From Bryum argenteum (taxonomy: Eukaryota > Streptophyta > Bryopsida > Bryales > Bryaceae), in NCBI GenBank assembly GCA_037043015.1, contig CM073331.1:5467305-5531304 (forward strand): DNA of 64,000 nt, in the 5' to 3' direction. Position numbers and translations under genes: made by a program. Positions 11,635-22,807 of the stretch are shown one piece after another. The notes below the pieces were generated by a model. That model was not told the origin of the DNA. It did no database searches and was given only the letters and a program-made list of their open reading frames with translations. The first letter of the stretch is position 1; each line of letters opens with the position of its first letter.

Positions 11635-14401
11635 ATGGATTCCGTGGTTGTACCCAATGACCAAGAAGTTGTGGAATTCGACACGTCTTGGATCGGTTTA
11701 TACGAACAACAATTCATCTTGCGGAATAGTATCCCACTTCAACTCATTCGAAACCAGGTGCAGAAATGTCCTAATGGTCCTTTCACGCACAAAGATGTGA
11801 AGTGGGATTTTAGTGAGGTTAAAGGCGGCGCCGGTGTAGCCTACATCCCGTGGCTGAGGTACAAGGATTTCATCTTGGGCGAGTCGTTGAAGCGGTCAGA
11901 TGTGCAAACAAAATTCAACACGCGCCATACACAGCGATACAAAGGGTCCTACCCACGAATTGACACTCCACTTCTTTCCATCAGGTGTGCAAATCTTTCA
12001 CAATTCGTTTCCAAATGGTTTTTATGCCTACAAAGCTACATTTGTTAATGGTCTCACCCATCTATTTTCTTCTTCTTTTGTTTCCAAGCAGATTGGAGTG
12101 CGAATTTGGGCCTCAGGACAAGTCTGAAAAAGTTTTAGATGTTACTGAAGAGATGATGACGCAACCTCAGAATTACACCAAGAAAGGGAGAAACGTCCCA
12201 AATGGGCATGGTCGGAGCAAACCAAGACTTTCAGCAGCTATGAAGGGGGGGTCCCGGAAACGAGGCTGCAAGTGTGCGATTTATGTGAAGCAGTTGTATT
12301 ACCTTCGAGATGTTGCACAGATTGTCTTTCACCATCCGCGTCACACAAATGCCGAAGGATTAGTTGTTCACGGTATTGTAAAGGAAGGCGAGAGGTCTTG
12401 TTTCACATCCCAATTGTCTCCTGAAACTAGGGCATTCATTGAGGAGAATCTTCGTCTTGGCGTTCCAATCTCCAAGATTAAGAGCATGCACATAGAACTT
12501 GTGTTGACATTGAAGGCTCAAGGCATACCCGCGTCTCGAGATCATTTCATGAAAGACTCGGACTTCCGCAACGTAGCCGTGAAGGTGAATCAAGCCGTTT
12601 ACCAAAAGCACGAGAATGATGCAGAATCCGTTCGCATGTGGGTTCAAGCGAATCAAAATATAGTATTCTATTACCAGGAACTGAACTCCAATTCAGTCTC
12701 TGGATGTTTAAATGGAGAGAACATGCCATTTGTTATTGGTATACAAACAGACTTCATGTTCCGAATGATGTTGGAGCATGGTCATAGGAGTGCCATTTCG
12801 ATTGATGCTACATTCGGAACAAATGAAAAGAAGGTATTGTATCCCATTGCACTTTTATAATTCATTTCTAAATCCTATACTTACAGGATATTGAGCGACA
12901 TATAAGTATTATGTTATGGATTGTAAGATGTATTTCTTCAGGCATCTACTCTTTGTTGTTCTTGGGAAACTAATGTGTTCATATTTGATGGTTTGCAGTT
13001 TCCCCTTTACACTATGATGATCTTCGACAAATGGCAGAATGGATGTCCCGGAGCTTACGTAGTGACCTCTCGTAGTAAGCAATTGGACCTAGCTCCTTGG
13101 ATGTTAGCGTTGAAGACAAATGATTGCAAGCCTTCCTGAGTGGCGTCCAAATGCCTTTATTGTTGATGATGCCCAAGCCGAGATCAACGCACTCCAGTAC
13201 GATTTTCTATCTTCTCTATGTGGTCTTTGGGCTTAGCAATTACATGCACAATGTATTCATAATCTCATTCACAGGCTTTTTGAAATGCAGGGAGATATGG
13301 CCGAATTGTCCTGTGTTCCTTTGCTTATGGCATGTGCGAAGGGCATGGCAGAAGAACGCATGCTCAAAGATCAAAGAGATTAGTACGCGTGCATGGGCAC
13401 TTCGAGAGTTGGGAGACCTCATGTATCTCTCGGAATCCCCGATGAGCAATCTTACATTGTTAGAATGGGTGAGACAGAGATTCACCACGATCAGAACCAA
13501 AGTCACAGGTGCCAGTGCATTTTGGGATTATGTGGACAGCACATGGATGAAGAAACTTGATATGTGGGTGATAGGCAATCGAAACATTCCACATGCAGGC
13601 CAAGACACTAACGCAGCTATTGAGTCCTACCACAGTAATATGAAGGCCGTCCTCAAAGCGTCTCGTGGAAGGCTTGTCGGAAGACGGGTAGACTGGCTCA
13701 TTCACGAGTTAACGAATGATGTCATAAACCGATACGAGTTTAACCAATACATGAAGGAGAATGGCTTCGAAGGCAATCGGAAGAAAGAAAGGATAGTCAT
13801 CAACTCTCTTCTACAAGCACGCAAGATTCCTGACCATTGTGTGACACTTCCATCTAAGGTTGGAGAACCTGCCTATGTGACATCCAACAAGCGCCCCCAT
13901 CTCCATTACGCTGTCTATAATCCCGAGACAGAATGGGGGTGTTGTGAATGCCCTCACTCAATGAAGGGCAATCTATGCAAACATCATCTCAAAGTCTTGA
14001 GGATGCTACGCCCGGACCTTGCAGAAGGTCGCATCGTCAAGGTGTGCGGGGATCGTATATGGGACATCTCGCGGCGGTATCTCACAACTTGTGCAGTTTC
14101 CTTAACTCCCCGGAATAGAGCCCAAGTCAACATGCGAGAGCGACTTAGATAGAGTCCCAAGTACTTTTCTCGCCCCATCACCGAGACAGAAGAAGAAGCT
14201 CCACCATCACCTGAGGCTTTGGACGATAACAAGCGCCTCACTGAGAGCATTGACCGTCTTACAGCTTCCATCTACGATAGGGCATCGAAGCACCAACTCA
14301 TCAAGAGGCACTTGGAGGTAGAACTCCGTGCTATGGATGCAAGACAAGCTGCTTTGGAACAACAAATTCTGTCTGGAGTATTGCATCCATTGCGAGCATG
14401 A
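11635..14401 (+). pseudogene. MULE transposase, broken by a frameshift and an in-frame stop
   Basis: Exons proposed: 11635-11984, 12092-12833, 12999-13196 and 13291-14401. Recognisable MULE transposase motifs are SIDATFGTN (first Asp), FIVDDAQAEINAL (second Asp), CPVFLCLWHVRRAWQKNA and NAAIESYHSNMKAVLKASRG (Glu), followed by a SWIM zinc finger of C-x-C...C-x-H form (WGCCECPHSMKGNLCKHH). The first two exons hold a basic, Cys-containing N-terminal region. Two lesions are visible. The reading frame shifts by one base between DKWQNGCPGAYVV and PEWRPNAFIVDD (about 13100-13135). A TAG at 14150-14152 interrupts a frame that then runs on through a charged, coiled-coil-like tail to a TGA at 14399-14401. 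Confidence 0.85.
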
Positions 14402-14884
14402 GGCGACACCCTTTGCCGATGAACGATGTAACAGTAGTAAATACTCTTCGCCGCCACCGAGACTTCCTTAGTAGTTGCTTTAGGTCGTCTAGGAATACAA
14501 GACAGAGGTTGTAGTTGTGTTGTGTTGTTGTTTTTTCCAATTTCATGATTGAGTATTATTTTGACTATCTTTCTTTTATTCAAATGTTGCAAGTTTCTTG
14601 CAATTTTCTGTTGTTGGATGGGAGGGAAACTTGAATGTCAAATTTTAATTAAGCAACATCGAGTATCTCAGTAGAGTTTACAGTGATTTAGTGGGGCATT
14701 GAGGGTCTTCCTTTTGAAATTTCAAAGTTTAATAGTATGAAGCAATCGATTGAAGAGTCACATCAAAACTCTTACAAAATTAAAGCGGACTACCGAGACT
14801 ACGAATTGCTTATCTCAAATTCGTGAGAGAGTAGAATTTGTTTGGATCTGAAGTTGGAAGTTGTGAGTACGTATAATTGTTGTC

Positions 14885-15045
14885 GATAGCTACATTACGT
14901 ACTACCGAGACTTGAAGAAGATTGCTCACTTTCTCTTTGAATACTATTGCTTGCTGGATTGAGAAATTGAGTTAGATTTCCGTCTCTGTCTCTTGGAGAG
15001 TGAGGTTTGGAGAGTGAGGTTTGGAGTGTTTGTATTTCGTGGGGC
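14885..15045 (+). repeat. Extra internal copy of the MULE outer arm, in direct orientation with the right arm
   Basis: The segment with CGTACTACCGAGACTTGAAG, GAAATTGAGTTAGATTTCCG and GTGAGGTTTGGAGTGTTTGT repeats the block found at about 15772-15895. It abuts the truncated kinase fragment, suggesting the kinase piece was joined by insertion or template switching next to an arm end. A GGAGAGTGAGGTTT motif is itself doubled here. Confidence 0.75.
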
Positions 15046-15236
15046 AGGATGATGAAGGATGTTGAGACCTATCAATGCCTCTCGTAAGAAAGTAGAAACC
15101 AGAGCCTCGTCAAAACCGTTCGCGAAAGATGCTTTCATAATGTCCAAGCATGATCCACCAGCCATGAATGGCATCACGATCCACACACTCGAACTCACAG
15201 CGAAGGAGCAATACGCCGTCAATACGTTAGGATGTC
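15046..15236 (-). pseudogene. Captured STE20/SPAK-type protein kinase fragment
   Basis: The minus-strand frame reads RHPNVLTAYCSFAVSSSVWI, VMPFMAGGSCLDIMKASF, DEALVSTFLREALIGLNILH and then runs into arm sequence. HPN, the hinge MPFMAGGSCL and the LREAL...LH helix are typical of plant STE20-related OSR1/SPAK-like kinases. The catalytic loop (HRD) and DFG are absent, so this is a fragment covering the C-helix/hinge region. The left arm keeps only the beginning (RHPNV) followed by diverged sequence. Confidence 0.8.
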
Positions 15237-16083
15237 TAACTTGGCTTTTATTATTTGTCCGGATGTCATTCTCGCACACAAAAACACAAGTTTAAAAAAA
15301 AATCAACTCTACAACATCTACAGGCTCCAACACCAAAAAAGCTACCATCCTGGATAGCGACGCAGATCTTTGATTCTACGCACAAACATACGAGAAATCC
15401 GGGTGGTGGGGGCACCGAACCTCTACCGAGCCATGGAGAAGAGCCTGGGAGTTGATAGTGCCGTGGACGAATGTGGGAGTCAAGACCCCTGCATTGTTCA
15501 TCGCCGGCGAGAAAGACCTTGTGATGGGATTCCCTGGAGTCAAGGCGTATGTGAACAGAAATTTCAAGTCGTTTGTGCCGAATCAAGCAACTCTTGATTC
15601 GGCAAATAGAAAATCCAAACATGATTCGTCATCAAGCAAGCCTCGTCTACTTAAGCATGTGCATGTCGAAATTCTTTCAAAAATGAGAGGAAAACAAGCA
15701 CACAAGAGCCATTACTACAATGAAAAGGCAATGCACGATCGGAACAAAAGAGGAAGTACCTTGTGATTACGTACTACCGAGTACTACCGAGACTTGAAGA
15801 ATTCTAGCATCTTTGGATTGAGAGATTGAGTTAGGGTTTCCGTCACTTTCTTCCTGGAGTGTGAGGTTTGGAATGTTTGTATTTCGTAGGGCGGGGAAGG
15901 GGTTCGGCCAAAGCGACACAAAAGAATTGAAGGGCGGGAAAGGATTCACCAAAGCGGCCATAAAGGAATGCGGGGCTCGTAAGGAAAAGAAATCCGGATG
16001 CTTGTGGGACCAGCCAAGCGAGGCTCGCGCTGACAGGAGAGCGCATTTAAGACAGGGTGGTGATATAGAGACGGGGCCCTGAA
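15170..16083 (-). repeat. Right terminal inverted repeat of the MULE
   Basis: This is the inverted counterpart of 10645-11560. It differs by small indels, for example one extra C in the epoxide hydrolase frame near 15446 and a different linker near 15900-15960. Confidence 0.88.
15374..15583 (+). pseudogene. Captured epoxide hydrolase exon fragment (right arm)
   Basis: This is the inverted duplicate of the left-arm fragment, with VKTPALFIAGEKDLVMGFPG clearly readable. One extra base near 15446 (AAGAGCCTGG against AAGAGCTGG in the left arm) breaks the frame between the YRAMEKS and WELIVPW segments. The segment between TYEKSG and LYRA also differs (GGTGGGGG here against GGACAGGGG). Confidence 0.82.
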
Positions 16084-16261
16084 CTCCCCAAGACCCCCCG
16101 GACTCCAGGCCTCTAATAAATTAAGCCCCTGCAGGCAATTTTTGGTGGATAGTTCGAATAAGTCACTGGAAAGGTATGATGTTCTCATTGATTGTGAGGT
16201 TAATTCAATTTTGGCAGTTGAAATGTCAATTGAGTTGGTACACGACTCAATAATCGCAAGG

Positions 16262-16470
16262 TGGACTGCTCAATAATGGCTCAAATTTGTAGGGAAGTTA
16301 GCAGTTAATTTAATTTGTACATGGGTAAAGATGGTGAAAGACTAGACCAAGTGAAATTATCATCTTTGAACTCTTCTACAACTTATAGGTGTTTCTGAAA
16401 TAGAGTCATAAAGTAGCACCCAATGTGAGCACATAGAAAATTAGAGTGAGAAGTTGTTATATACTTTTGG
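16262..16470 (+). repeat. Dispersed repeat family X, diverged copy
   Basis: It begins with TGCTCAATAATGGCTCAA and contains the AACTCTTCTACAA and GGTGTTTCTGAAAT motifs shared with copies at 49310-49660, 58984-59250 and 63275-63600. No coding capacity or terminal repeat was seen; the family type is unknown. Confidence 0.55.
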
Positions 16471-16999
16471 TTGCGTATTTCAATTATAAGTATGAGTATT
16501 ATCATATGTATTTGAGTTGATTTCAAGCGGTCTACTTCAGTTTTTTTTCTACGTAAATAATGAAGACTTAAGAAGATTATGGGTTATTATTAAGTACAAT
16601 ATGCAATAAATAATCCAAAATATGCTTTTGAACATGAAGACAAGTAAAGCTTGAGATACTCACTCTAAACGCTTTGTAACATGAACACAACCGTGCAAGG
16701 TTCTTTCATTCACAAATCAACTAACGAATATGAGTTATAGAAATATTCATGAACACCTTCAATTCCACTTACACTATTCACGGTTTATGATACAATGCTT
16801 TATAGTTGTACAAAAAGGTTCTTGGTCAATATAAGAAAGCATGGATTATGGAATTTCCACCTTTATATATGATGGCAATCATGTCTTTATGCACTTAAAA
16901 AGCTAAGAAAGGAACTTATTATCAACACATGAATACCTAAAAATACCAACCTCCGCCCTATCAACCACCATACACTTGAACCTCTCTTGGTTCCTCCAA

Positions 17000-17167
17000 G
17001 GGACAGTTTATATGGGAAGTCAAGTCCTTTATGGTGCTTGAGGACAACAATAATTCATTCATGGGTTTGGTCTATTTCTTGAATTATCTTGAATGTACCA
17101 ATCTCATGAAATTACTTATGGCTCCTTTGTCCTCGTCAACAGCTTGACTCCCAATGTAAAATGTCCC
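17000..17167 (+). mobile_element. Short MITE with 25-bp TIRs (GGGAC...GTCAAG family)
   Basis: Ends GGGACAGTTTATATGGGAAG and, inverted, the CTTGACTCCCAATGTAAAAT end give a 168-bp element. The same ends occur at 26191-26360. It is non-coding. Confidence 0.65.
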
Positions 17168-17799
17168 AAAATCATATTCTAATCTTTATATAACGTCCCC
17201 AAATCTCATTCTAATCTTTATATACAAGAAATATTTGAAGAGTTAGGGCAAAAATAGGCATCTTCTATTCGCAAATGTTCACATGTTACAATCCAAAGGT
17301 ATGATATTATAGAGGACGTGCCAGTGGAAGTTTAACAATAAGGAAATAAGAGTGTATAGTGTAACCTAGGACAAAGCTCTCTAGGAAAAACTAAAAAAAC
17401 CACTAAAGCTAAAGTGCATGTGTCATATTCAATGGTTGTTGGTGCATGTTCAAGTAAATGAATCATATGGAGGCCCTGCGTCACAAAGATTCTCAAAAGC
17501 AACTTCAAAATTATCTTGCACCTCTTCATAAACTCTGAGAAAAAATAACTATATTTTTGAATGCATCTCAATGAGGGGATTTTCAAAAGTCTTTTTTATT
17601 TTATTTTTATATTTTGGTAGACCAGCCTTTCAAATAGTAATAAAGAGATGACATTTACCAAATTGAAATCTACTTGTTAGAAACCCTAGGTCTTGCAATC
17701 ATGTTCATATCACCATGGATAAAAGAAATATAATGCACGTTGATTTTAACCACACCTCCATGTTGCCTAGAGATTCTCGTTCACAAATAAAGAAAGAAG

Positions 17800-17875
17800 A
17801 ACACCATACCACTATGGGTTGGTGTGAATATAGTGTTCGTTCGACCTACCCTTGATGATATGCCCACAGGACATA
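17800..17875 (-). repeat. Dispersed repeat family Y (inverted copy)
   Basis: The block GGGTTGGTGTGAATATAGTG ... CGACCTACCCTTGATGATAT is the inverse of sequences at 57190-57280 and 57625-57700. The family is unidentified. Confidence 0.55.
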
Positions 17876-18428
17876 ACTGATCACAAATACCTCTAAAAGT
17901 ACAAACAAATGTCACTATAAGTTAACCTTGTCTTCTTTTTTCCTCATGAAAAAGACATTCCCTAAAAATTCTCTCTTCAACAAACAAAAGCTCACGGTTG
18001 ACAGATTCGACGCTACATTGTAAACAGTAGCATGCACAAGATGCTCAAAGAGATCTTTAGGCGGCCATTTCGTCACCACTGCTTGTTTTATGAGTTTGCG
18101 TGCACCGTCGTCCTGGAGTGGAGCCACGCCACATGCGCCAGACGTCGACATGGTGCTCCTCATCATCTTCTCCACCATCACTCCCACTCCCACACCAACA
18201 TCACTGCTGCTGCCCGCTCCCGGACATTCCATCCACCAATCCACCAATCCCCCTCCTCGATCATAACTCTTTTTGTCATCATTCCGGAAGTAAGCTTCGA
18301 GAATTGTCTGTAACTGAGAATGGATTGGTTGATTGGATTGATGTTCGTTTGTTTGTGAGAGTCACGGTGGTGCTTTTGGGGGATTTGGGGTCTGATGGGT
18401 TGGAAGTGGGGGTGCAGGGGGGTGAGCG

Positions 18429-19735
18429 ATGAGTGAGAACGGGGGAGTGGAGGATCCGCTGGGGGGGAGGTTGGCGAAGTGCCGGCCATTCTTGCGGGAT
18501 GATTACGAGGCGGTCGATCCTCGTCTCCCGGGGCTGCTCAAGATTCTGAATGCGAGGGGAGCGGGGGAGTGCTGGCACAAGCACGGGACATTCAGCGAGC
18601 ACTTGCTGCACACGTACCGCATCCTCAAGCTTTGGGGATGCTCCGACACTATCGCGCTCGTCGCCCTCACGCACTCGTCTTACTCGAATTCCTATGTCAA
18701 CCTCGCCATCTTCGCCCCCGACGTCGACCGCAGCGTGCTGCGCGACCTCATCGGAGAGGAGTCCGAGGAGCTCGTGCACCTCTTCTGCATCGTCCCTCGC
18801 CAGGAGCTTATCTTCGATCGCCTCCTCCACCGCCTCACAGACGATGAGCTTTTAGCTGGGTTGAAGCAGTGGGAGGAGAATTCCCCGACGAAGAAGCTCT
18901 TTGTACCCAAGGAGGGTATTGTGGTGAAGCACATTCGCACGGGAGATGATGTCGTGCTTCCTCGCCGTGTCGTCGCGATCTTTCTGTTGCTCACCATGGC
19001 CGACTTCGCTGACCAATTCTACGGCTGGCAGGTAACTAGCTCCTTCACTTCATCAATCTCCCCCACTTCATCAATCTCCCTCACTTCTAGCATCTATCAA
19101 TTGGGGAATGGCTCTTGTAAACACGTTGGGAGTTCGCGCAGGACATTTTGTTTGGGAACGAGGATGGGGAGTTTCGGTACAAGGGGAATGGGTGGCACGC
19201 GCTGTGGCCAGGGACGTGCAAGCCAGGCCTATGGTTGACGATCGTGTCGCGGATGGGCGTGCTACTCAACATTCTGCTTCGCGAGGACGCAGTGGAGCAG
19301 GGGGAGCTTCAACATCGGTTCAAGGCGCTGGAGATTCCGCTTCCAGAGGTGTTCAACAAGTGTACGGAGATTCTGACGCCAGTGAACCAGAGTCGTTCCC
19401 GGGATCAGTACTGGGAGGCCACACACATCGAAGCGCGTGATCGGCTGGTGAACACGGCCATGCCGTTGCTGCAAAGCGCATGTAAGCTGAATCCTTTCGT
19501 TGCCGAGCCGCACCTCCTGTTGGCCCACATCTATCTCACGGAGGGCGATTACGAGCTCGCCGAGACGGAGGCCACGGAGGGAGTGCGGCTGTTGCTGGAC
19601 TGGGCCACGACGTGGGACAAGCGCATGACATGGGAAGGATGGCTGTCGTTTGCTCGCGTCATGCGCGACAATGCCCACCAGAAGACTTGGCCTCGTAGCG
19701 CCTGGGGCATCATCAACCTCGGCCTGGTGAAATGA
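18429..19735 (+). CDS. DUF6817 domain protein
   Basis: Two exons, 18429-19031 and 19142-19735, are separated by a 110-bp GT-AG intron and join in phase 0 to give 398 residues. The first exon carries the conserved block GAGECWHKHGTFSEHLLHTY, RILKLWG, LTHSSYSNSYVNLAIFAPDV, EELVHLFCIVPRQELI and MADFADQFYGWQ. The second exon has LWPGTCKPGLWLTIVSRMG and a C-terminal stretch resembling a TPR-like helical pair (NPFVAEPHLLLAHIYLTEGD then YELAETEATEGVRLLLDW), ending in SWGIINLGLVK. This matches a conserved plant family of unknown function annotated DUF6817. The clustered His residues in exon 1 (WHKHGT, HSSYSNS) look like a possible metal site, but no activity is known. An ATG in good context begins the frame, and GC content is clearly higher than in the flanks. 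Confidence 0.85.
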
Positions 19736-21066
19736 ACAACACCCCCTTCCCATGCAGAGTCAAAGTTACTTTCCCACCTTGTTTAGGGGTGGCAAAATCA
19801 ATATACAAACGAATGAGTGGAGGTTCAGTCTCCAATTGTTATTACATTCTCGACATGTTTATAGGTTTTAGCAAGGGGATGTTATAGCTATTGATACCAC
19901 AGGTATAATAACACACGATGCTCGGTTTCAATGTTTACGGTGGAGTAGAGGTCACTTGAAAAGAATTGCATCGAGCACTGGTATGACCTTGGCTTATTTT
20001 TTGAGGTCTTGAATGAGGAATGTTTTGGAGTGGCGATTTGACCCCAAAGGACAGCCAGAGCCAATAATATATAAGCTCTCCATCTCATAGAATGTGTCCT
20101 CTTCTGTGTCCTTTTTTAAAAAACACTACTCAAGAAATACTTGAGTACAACCAACCGATAACGATATTTTCTTTTTCTTAATGTACTCGGAGTACAGAGA
20201 ATATGCTGTATCTGTTCAAGGAATCTTTCACATACATACAAATTTCTAACTTCTAAAATCTTCTGATGATGGATATTTACAAGTACAAAAAAAAATAATC
20301 TATAAATACTTGTAAATTCAGCTAGAAATACATAGTTGAAATTTGGAAATATAGGAATATTCTTGTACTTCGGTAACCTTGCCCAACAGTAGGGTACAGT
20401 AGATTAGAATCATCATGAAATACATGTTACTATGATACATGTAGAAAATCTTTTGAGATAGCCTCGACATTGTTTCATAGCTCTACACGGAGGAACTCTT
20501 TTGAGAATCGAAGATATGAAAATGTGGTCGTTCTAGGGAACTTATATGATAGAAGTAACTTGAACTAGAGACTTTAGTCTAGCACGAATTTGTTCCGAAG
20601 GATTTTGAATCAAATGGTGAGACTATCCTCTACTGATCAACAAAATGCCTACTAAATGCTCATTCTCAAAGTGCCCTCGCACATACTCTTTTGATCCAAA
20701 TTGTACTATGAAAGTAAAACTGAACTATGAGCATGAAATCATGATCCTCTACATTGGCCATTTTCCAATAAATCGTCAGTTCCAGTTACTCCAGAATCCA
20801 AATCACTCTTCCGAAACAATGTTCTATAAACAAACAAGAAGGAATGAGAAGTTTCGTGAATCGTGATCACCGCCAGCTCAAAGTAGAGAGAGCAAAAGGT
20901 ACTTCGGTCATGACATCAATGCTCACATCTCATCACACCCTTTCAACATAAATAGGAACTAGACTATATTCTAAAGTAACTACAGAAAAGAATAGGATAC
21001 ACAATAATCGTTAAATTCTAAGTCATATACAAAATCATAAAGTGTTGATATATACCAGATCTTTTA
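19736..21066. other. AT-rich intergenic DNA
   Basis: This includes the DUF6817 3' UTR, then low-GC sequence with no recognisable coding frame. Short open frames here (for example 20645-20866) lack known motifs. Confidence 0.5.
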
Positions 21067-22390
21067 TCACTTTTTGTGACCACATGCGGATACCTGACCT
21101 TGGGAATTCTGCTGTAAGCGAGAGAAGGCCTCCATGAGAGCAGGACTGAATGGATGAGAAGGGTTGCTGGACATGTTATACGGCGGGGGTTCAATCCAAT
21201 CCTCGCCAGTGGAGGTAGCTTCATGCTCCGATGAGGCCTCGAGAGGCGGTCGCGGCGACGATTCAGGCTCCGAAGTGGAAAAATCTCTGTCCACATCAAC
21301 ACAATAAATGTCAATTTCCTTGAATTGTCACTATCAAATGTGCCTTTGTCTCACCAATATCTTGGAGCCAAAAAGTTCCATGGTAGTAGTTCCAACACTT
21401 TGTGCTACGTGGGTGAGTCATAAAAATCAAGAAAATGACTCAAATCAAGCCTTGCATTTCAAAACCACTAAAAAAACAAACTCACTATTTCAACGATCCA
21501 AATCGATCACTAAGGATTCTTGTTTGTAGACTACTGATTTTTGGATTCACTAAAATTTAGCTTACATCAATCACATTAAATTAGTGTCAACTTTGACATG
21601 TTGTGCTAGAAGCTATAAGGTAGGATACTCAAAAACCTCACAGTTCAAAACACATATTGGGGGCATTCAAGCATGAGGTACTTTATAACTTCCGACTTTA
21701 AATACTAATCTGACCATGGTGTACAATTCAGAAGTGCAAGTGTTGGGGCACCTCCATTGTGCTTCCAATACTTTATACTAGTTCAAGATATATCCAAAAT
21801 TTAGAATTTCAATTTGTTCAATCACCTACATACTTTTGCACATTCCGTAAAATTGACTACTCCCACAATGAACTTGCCTTCCTGAGGTTTATGAGCATCG
21901 TGCAATAACTCAGCCACAAACGACGCATGTGAACTGACAAATCAAGCTTTCAAGCGAAACAACCTAACAAATTAGAATACACAAACTGATCAAACACCAA
22001 TTTGCAACTCTTCAAACTACCAATTTTCATAACAAACCAGTGAGTTAACAAAATTGAGCTTGAGCAGATTCAACCACCATGAGCGAGTATTCATGTCAAG
22101 ATCTTATCGAAATCATCGAAACATTAGGGCAAGGCAAGAGGCACATACAAGGGCTGTAGCGCTACAGGTTGAAGGACGACGAATGATGCATCAACGGACG
22201 AAGAAGAAGAATCCGTGCAACAATCATCGCAAGACTGATGATGATGAGGCGCCTCTTCGCAATTTCCCGCCGATGATGATTTTCGTGAGGAGGCCAGAGA
22301 GCAATAAGCAACATTCGCCGCGCCCGCCACAGCCGAAGCCGCAGCTCCGACTGCTCGCACAACGCTCCTCCACACCGTACCTCCTCGCAT
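21067..22390 (-). CDS. Predicted multi-exon protein, family not recognised
   Basis: Minus-strand gene inferred from matching splice sites. Exon 1 is 22149-22390, starting MRGGTVWRSVVRAVGAAASA, Ser-rich, with donor GTATGT. Exon 2 is 21834-21933, joining in phase 2, encoding HASFVAELLHDAHKPQEGKF then IVGVVNFTECAK, again with donor GTATGT. The last exon is about 21067-21291 (DFSTSEPESSPRPPLEASSE then EDWIEPPPYNMSSNPSHPFS and MEAFSRLQQ). A small exon near 21350-21400 is needed to keep frame, and its borders are uncertain. The N-terminus is Ala-rich and could be a transit or signal region. The C-terminal acidic/Pro segment is protein-like, but I do not recognise the family. Confidence is moderate that a gene exists and low for the exact model. 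Confidence 0.45.
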
Positions 22391-22807
22391 AATCAAATTG
22401 TAAACTCCTCTCCCGGCGAGATCAAATTCTAATTGTCGGGTGGATTGTCCACCACCCGGTCTTACGAGCTCCGATTCAAAACTGTCGGCATGGCGCTCCG
22501 ACTGATCGATTGAATGAATGAGAAGTTGTTTGTACTGATCGATGTGACGGTGGAAACAAATGTGCTATTTAGCTACTTGATTCGTGGAGTAAAGTGTGTT
22601 GTGGTGATGCGAGATCCTTGAATCTATCTTTTTGCGATCGGCAACTTGCGACTTCGTTGGTGTGAGGGCCCTCACAACAGAATCAAGCTGTGTTTGTGGG
22701 TAAGCTTTAGTCTTTGGAGGAAAGTAGGAGTACAACTATTAGAAAAGAGTACTTTGTAAGCAAAACGGGAGGTCTTCATCCTCTTTCAAGTGATATCTGT
22801 TGTTGTG
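22391..22807. other. Upstream flank of the unrecognised minus-strand gene
   Basis: Probable promoter and 5' UTR of the gene ending at 22390. No clear TATA box or other element was identified. Confidence 0.35.

Larger units (their letters stand above)
10645..16083 (+). mobile_element. Mutator-like element (MULE) with long TIRs and captured gene fragments
   Basis: About 5.4 kb bounded by inverted arms of roughly 0.9 kb (10645-11560 and 15170-16083). The interior carries a transposase with a DDE-type core and SWIM zinc finger (11635-14401), the hallmark of MULEs. Both arms hold an epoxide hydrolase exon fragment, and the right arm continues into a kinase fragment. Homology of the arms fades near CCGTCTCTATATCACCACC (10652 and, inverted, 16077), so the termini are approximate and I could not identify the expected 9-bp target duplication. 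The transposase has a frameshift and an in-frame stop, so this copy is probably not autonomous. Confidence 0.85.
16084..18428. other. AT-rich intergenic DNA between the MULE and the DUF6817 gene
   Basis: Apart from the repeats listed separately (16262-16470, 17000-17167, 17800-17875), this holds a short direct repeat near 17155-17225 (two copies of ATTCTAATCTTTATATA) and, on the right from about 18,000, the GC-richer 5' region of the DUF6817 gene. Confidence 0.5.

Noticed and set aside
18279..18830. 183-codon minus-strand frame
   Set aside because: Antisense shadow of the GC-rich DUF6817 first exon.
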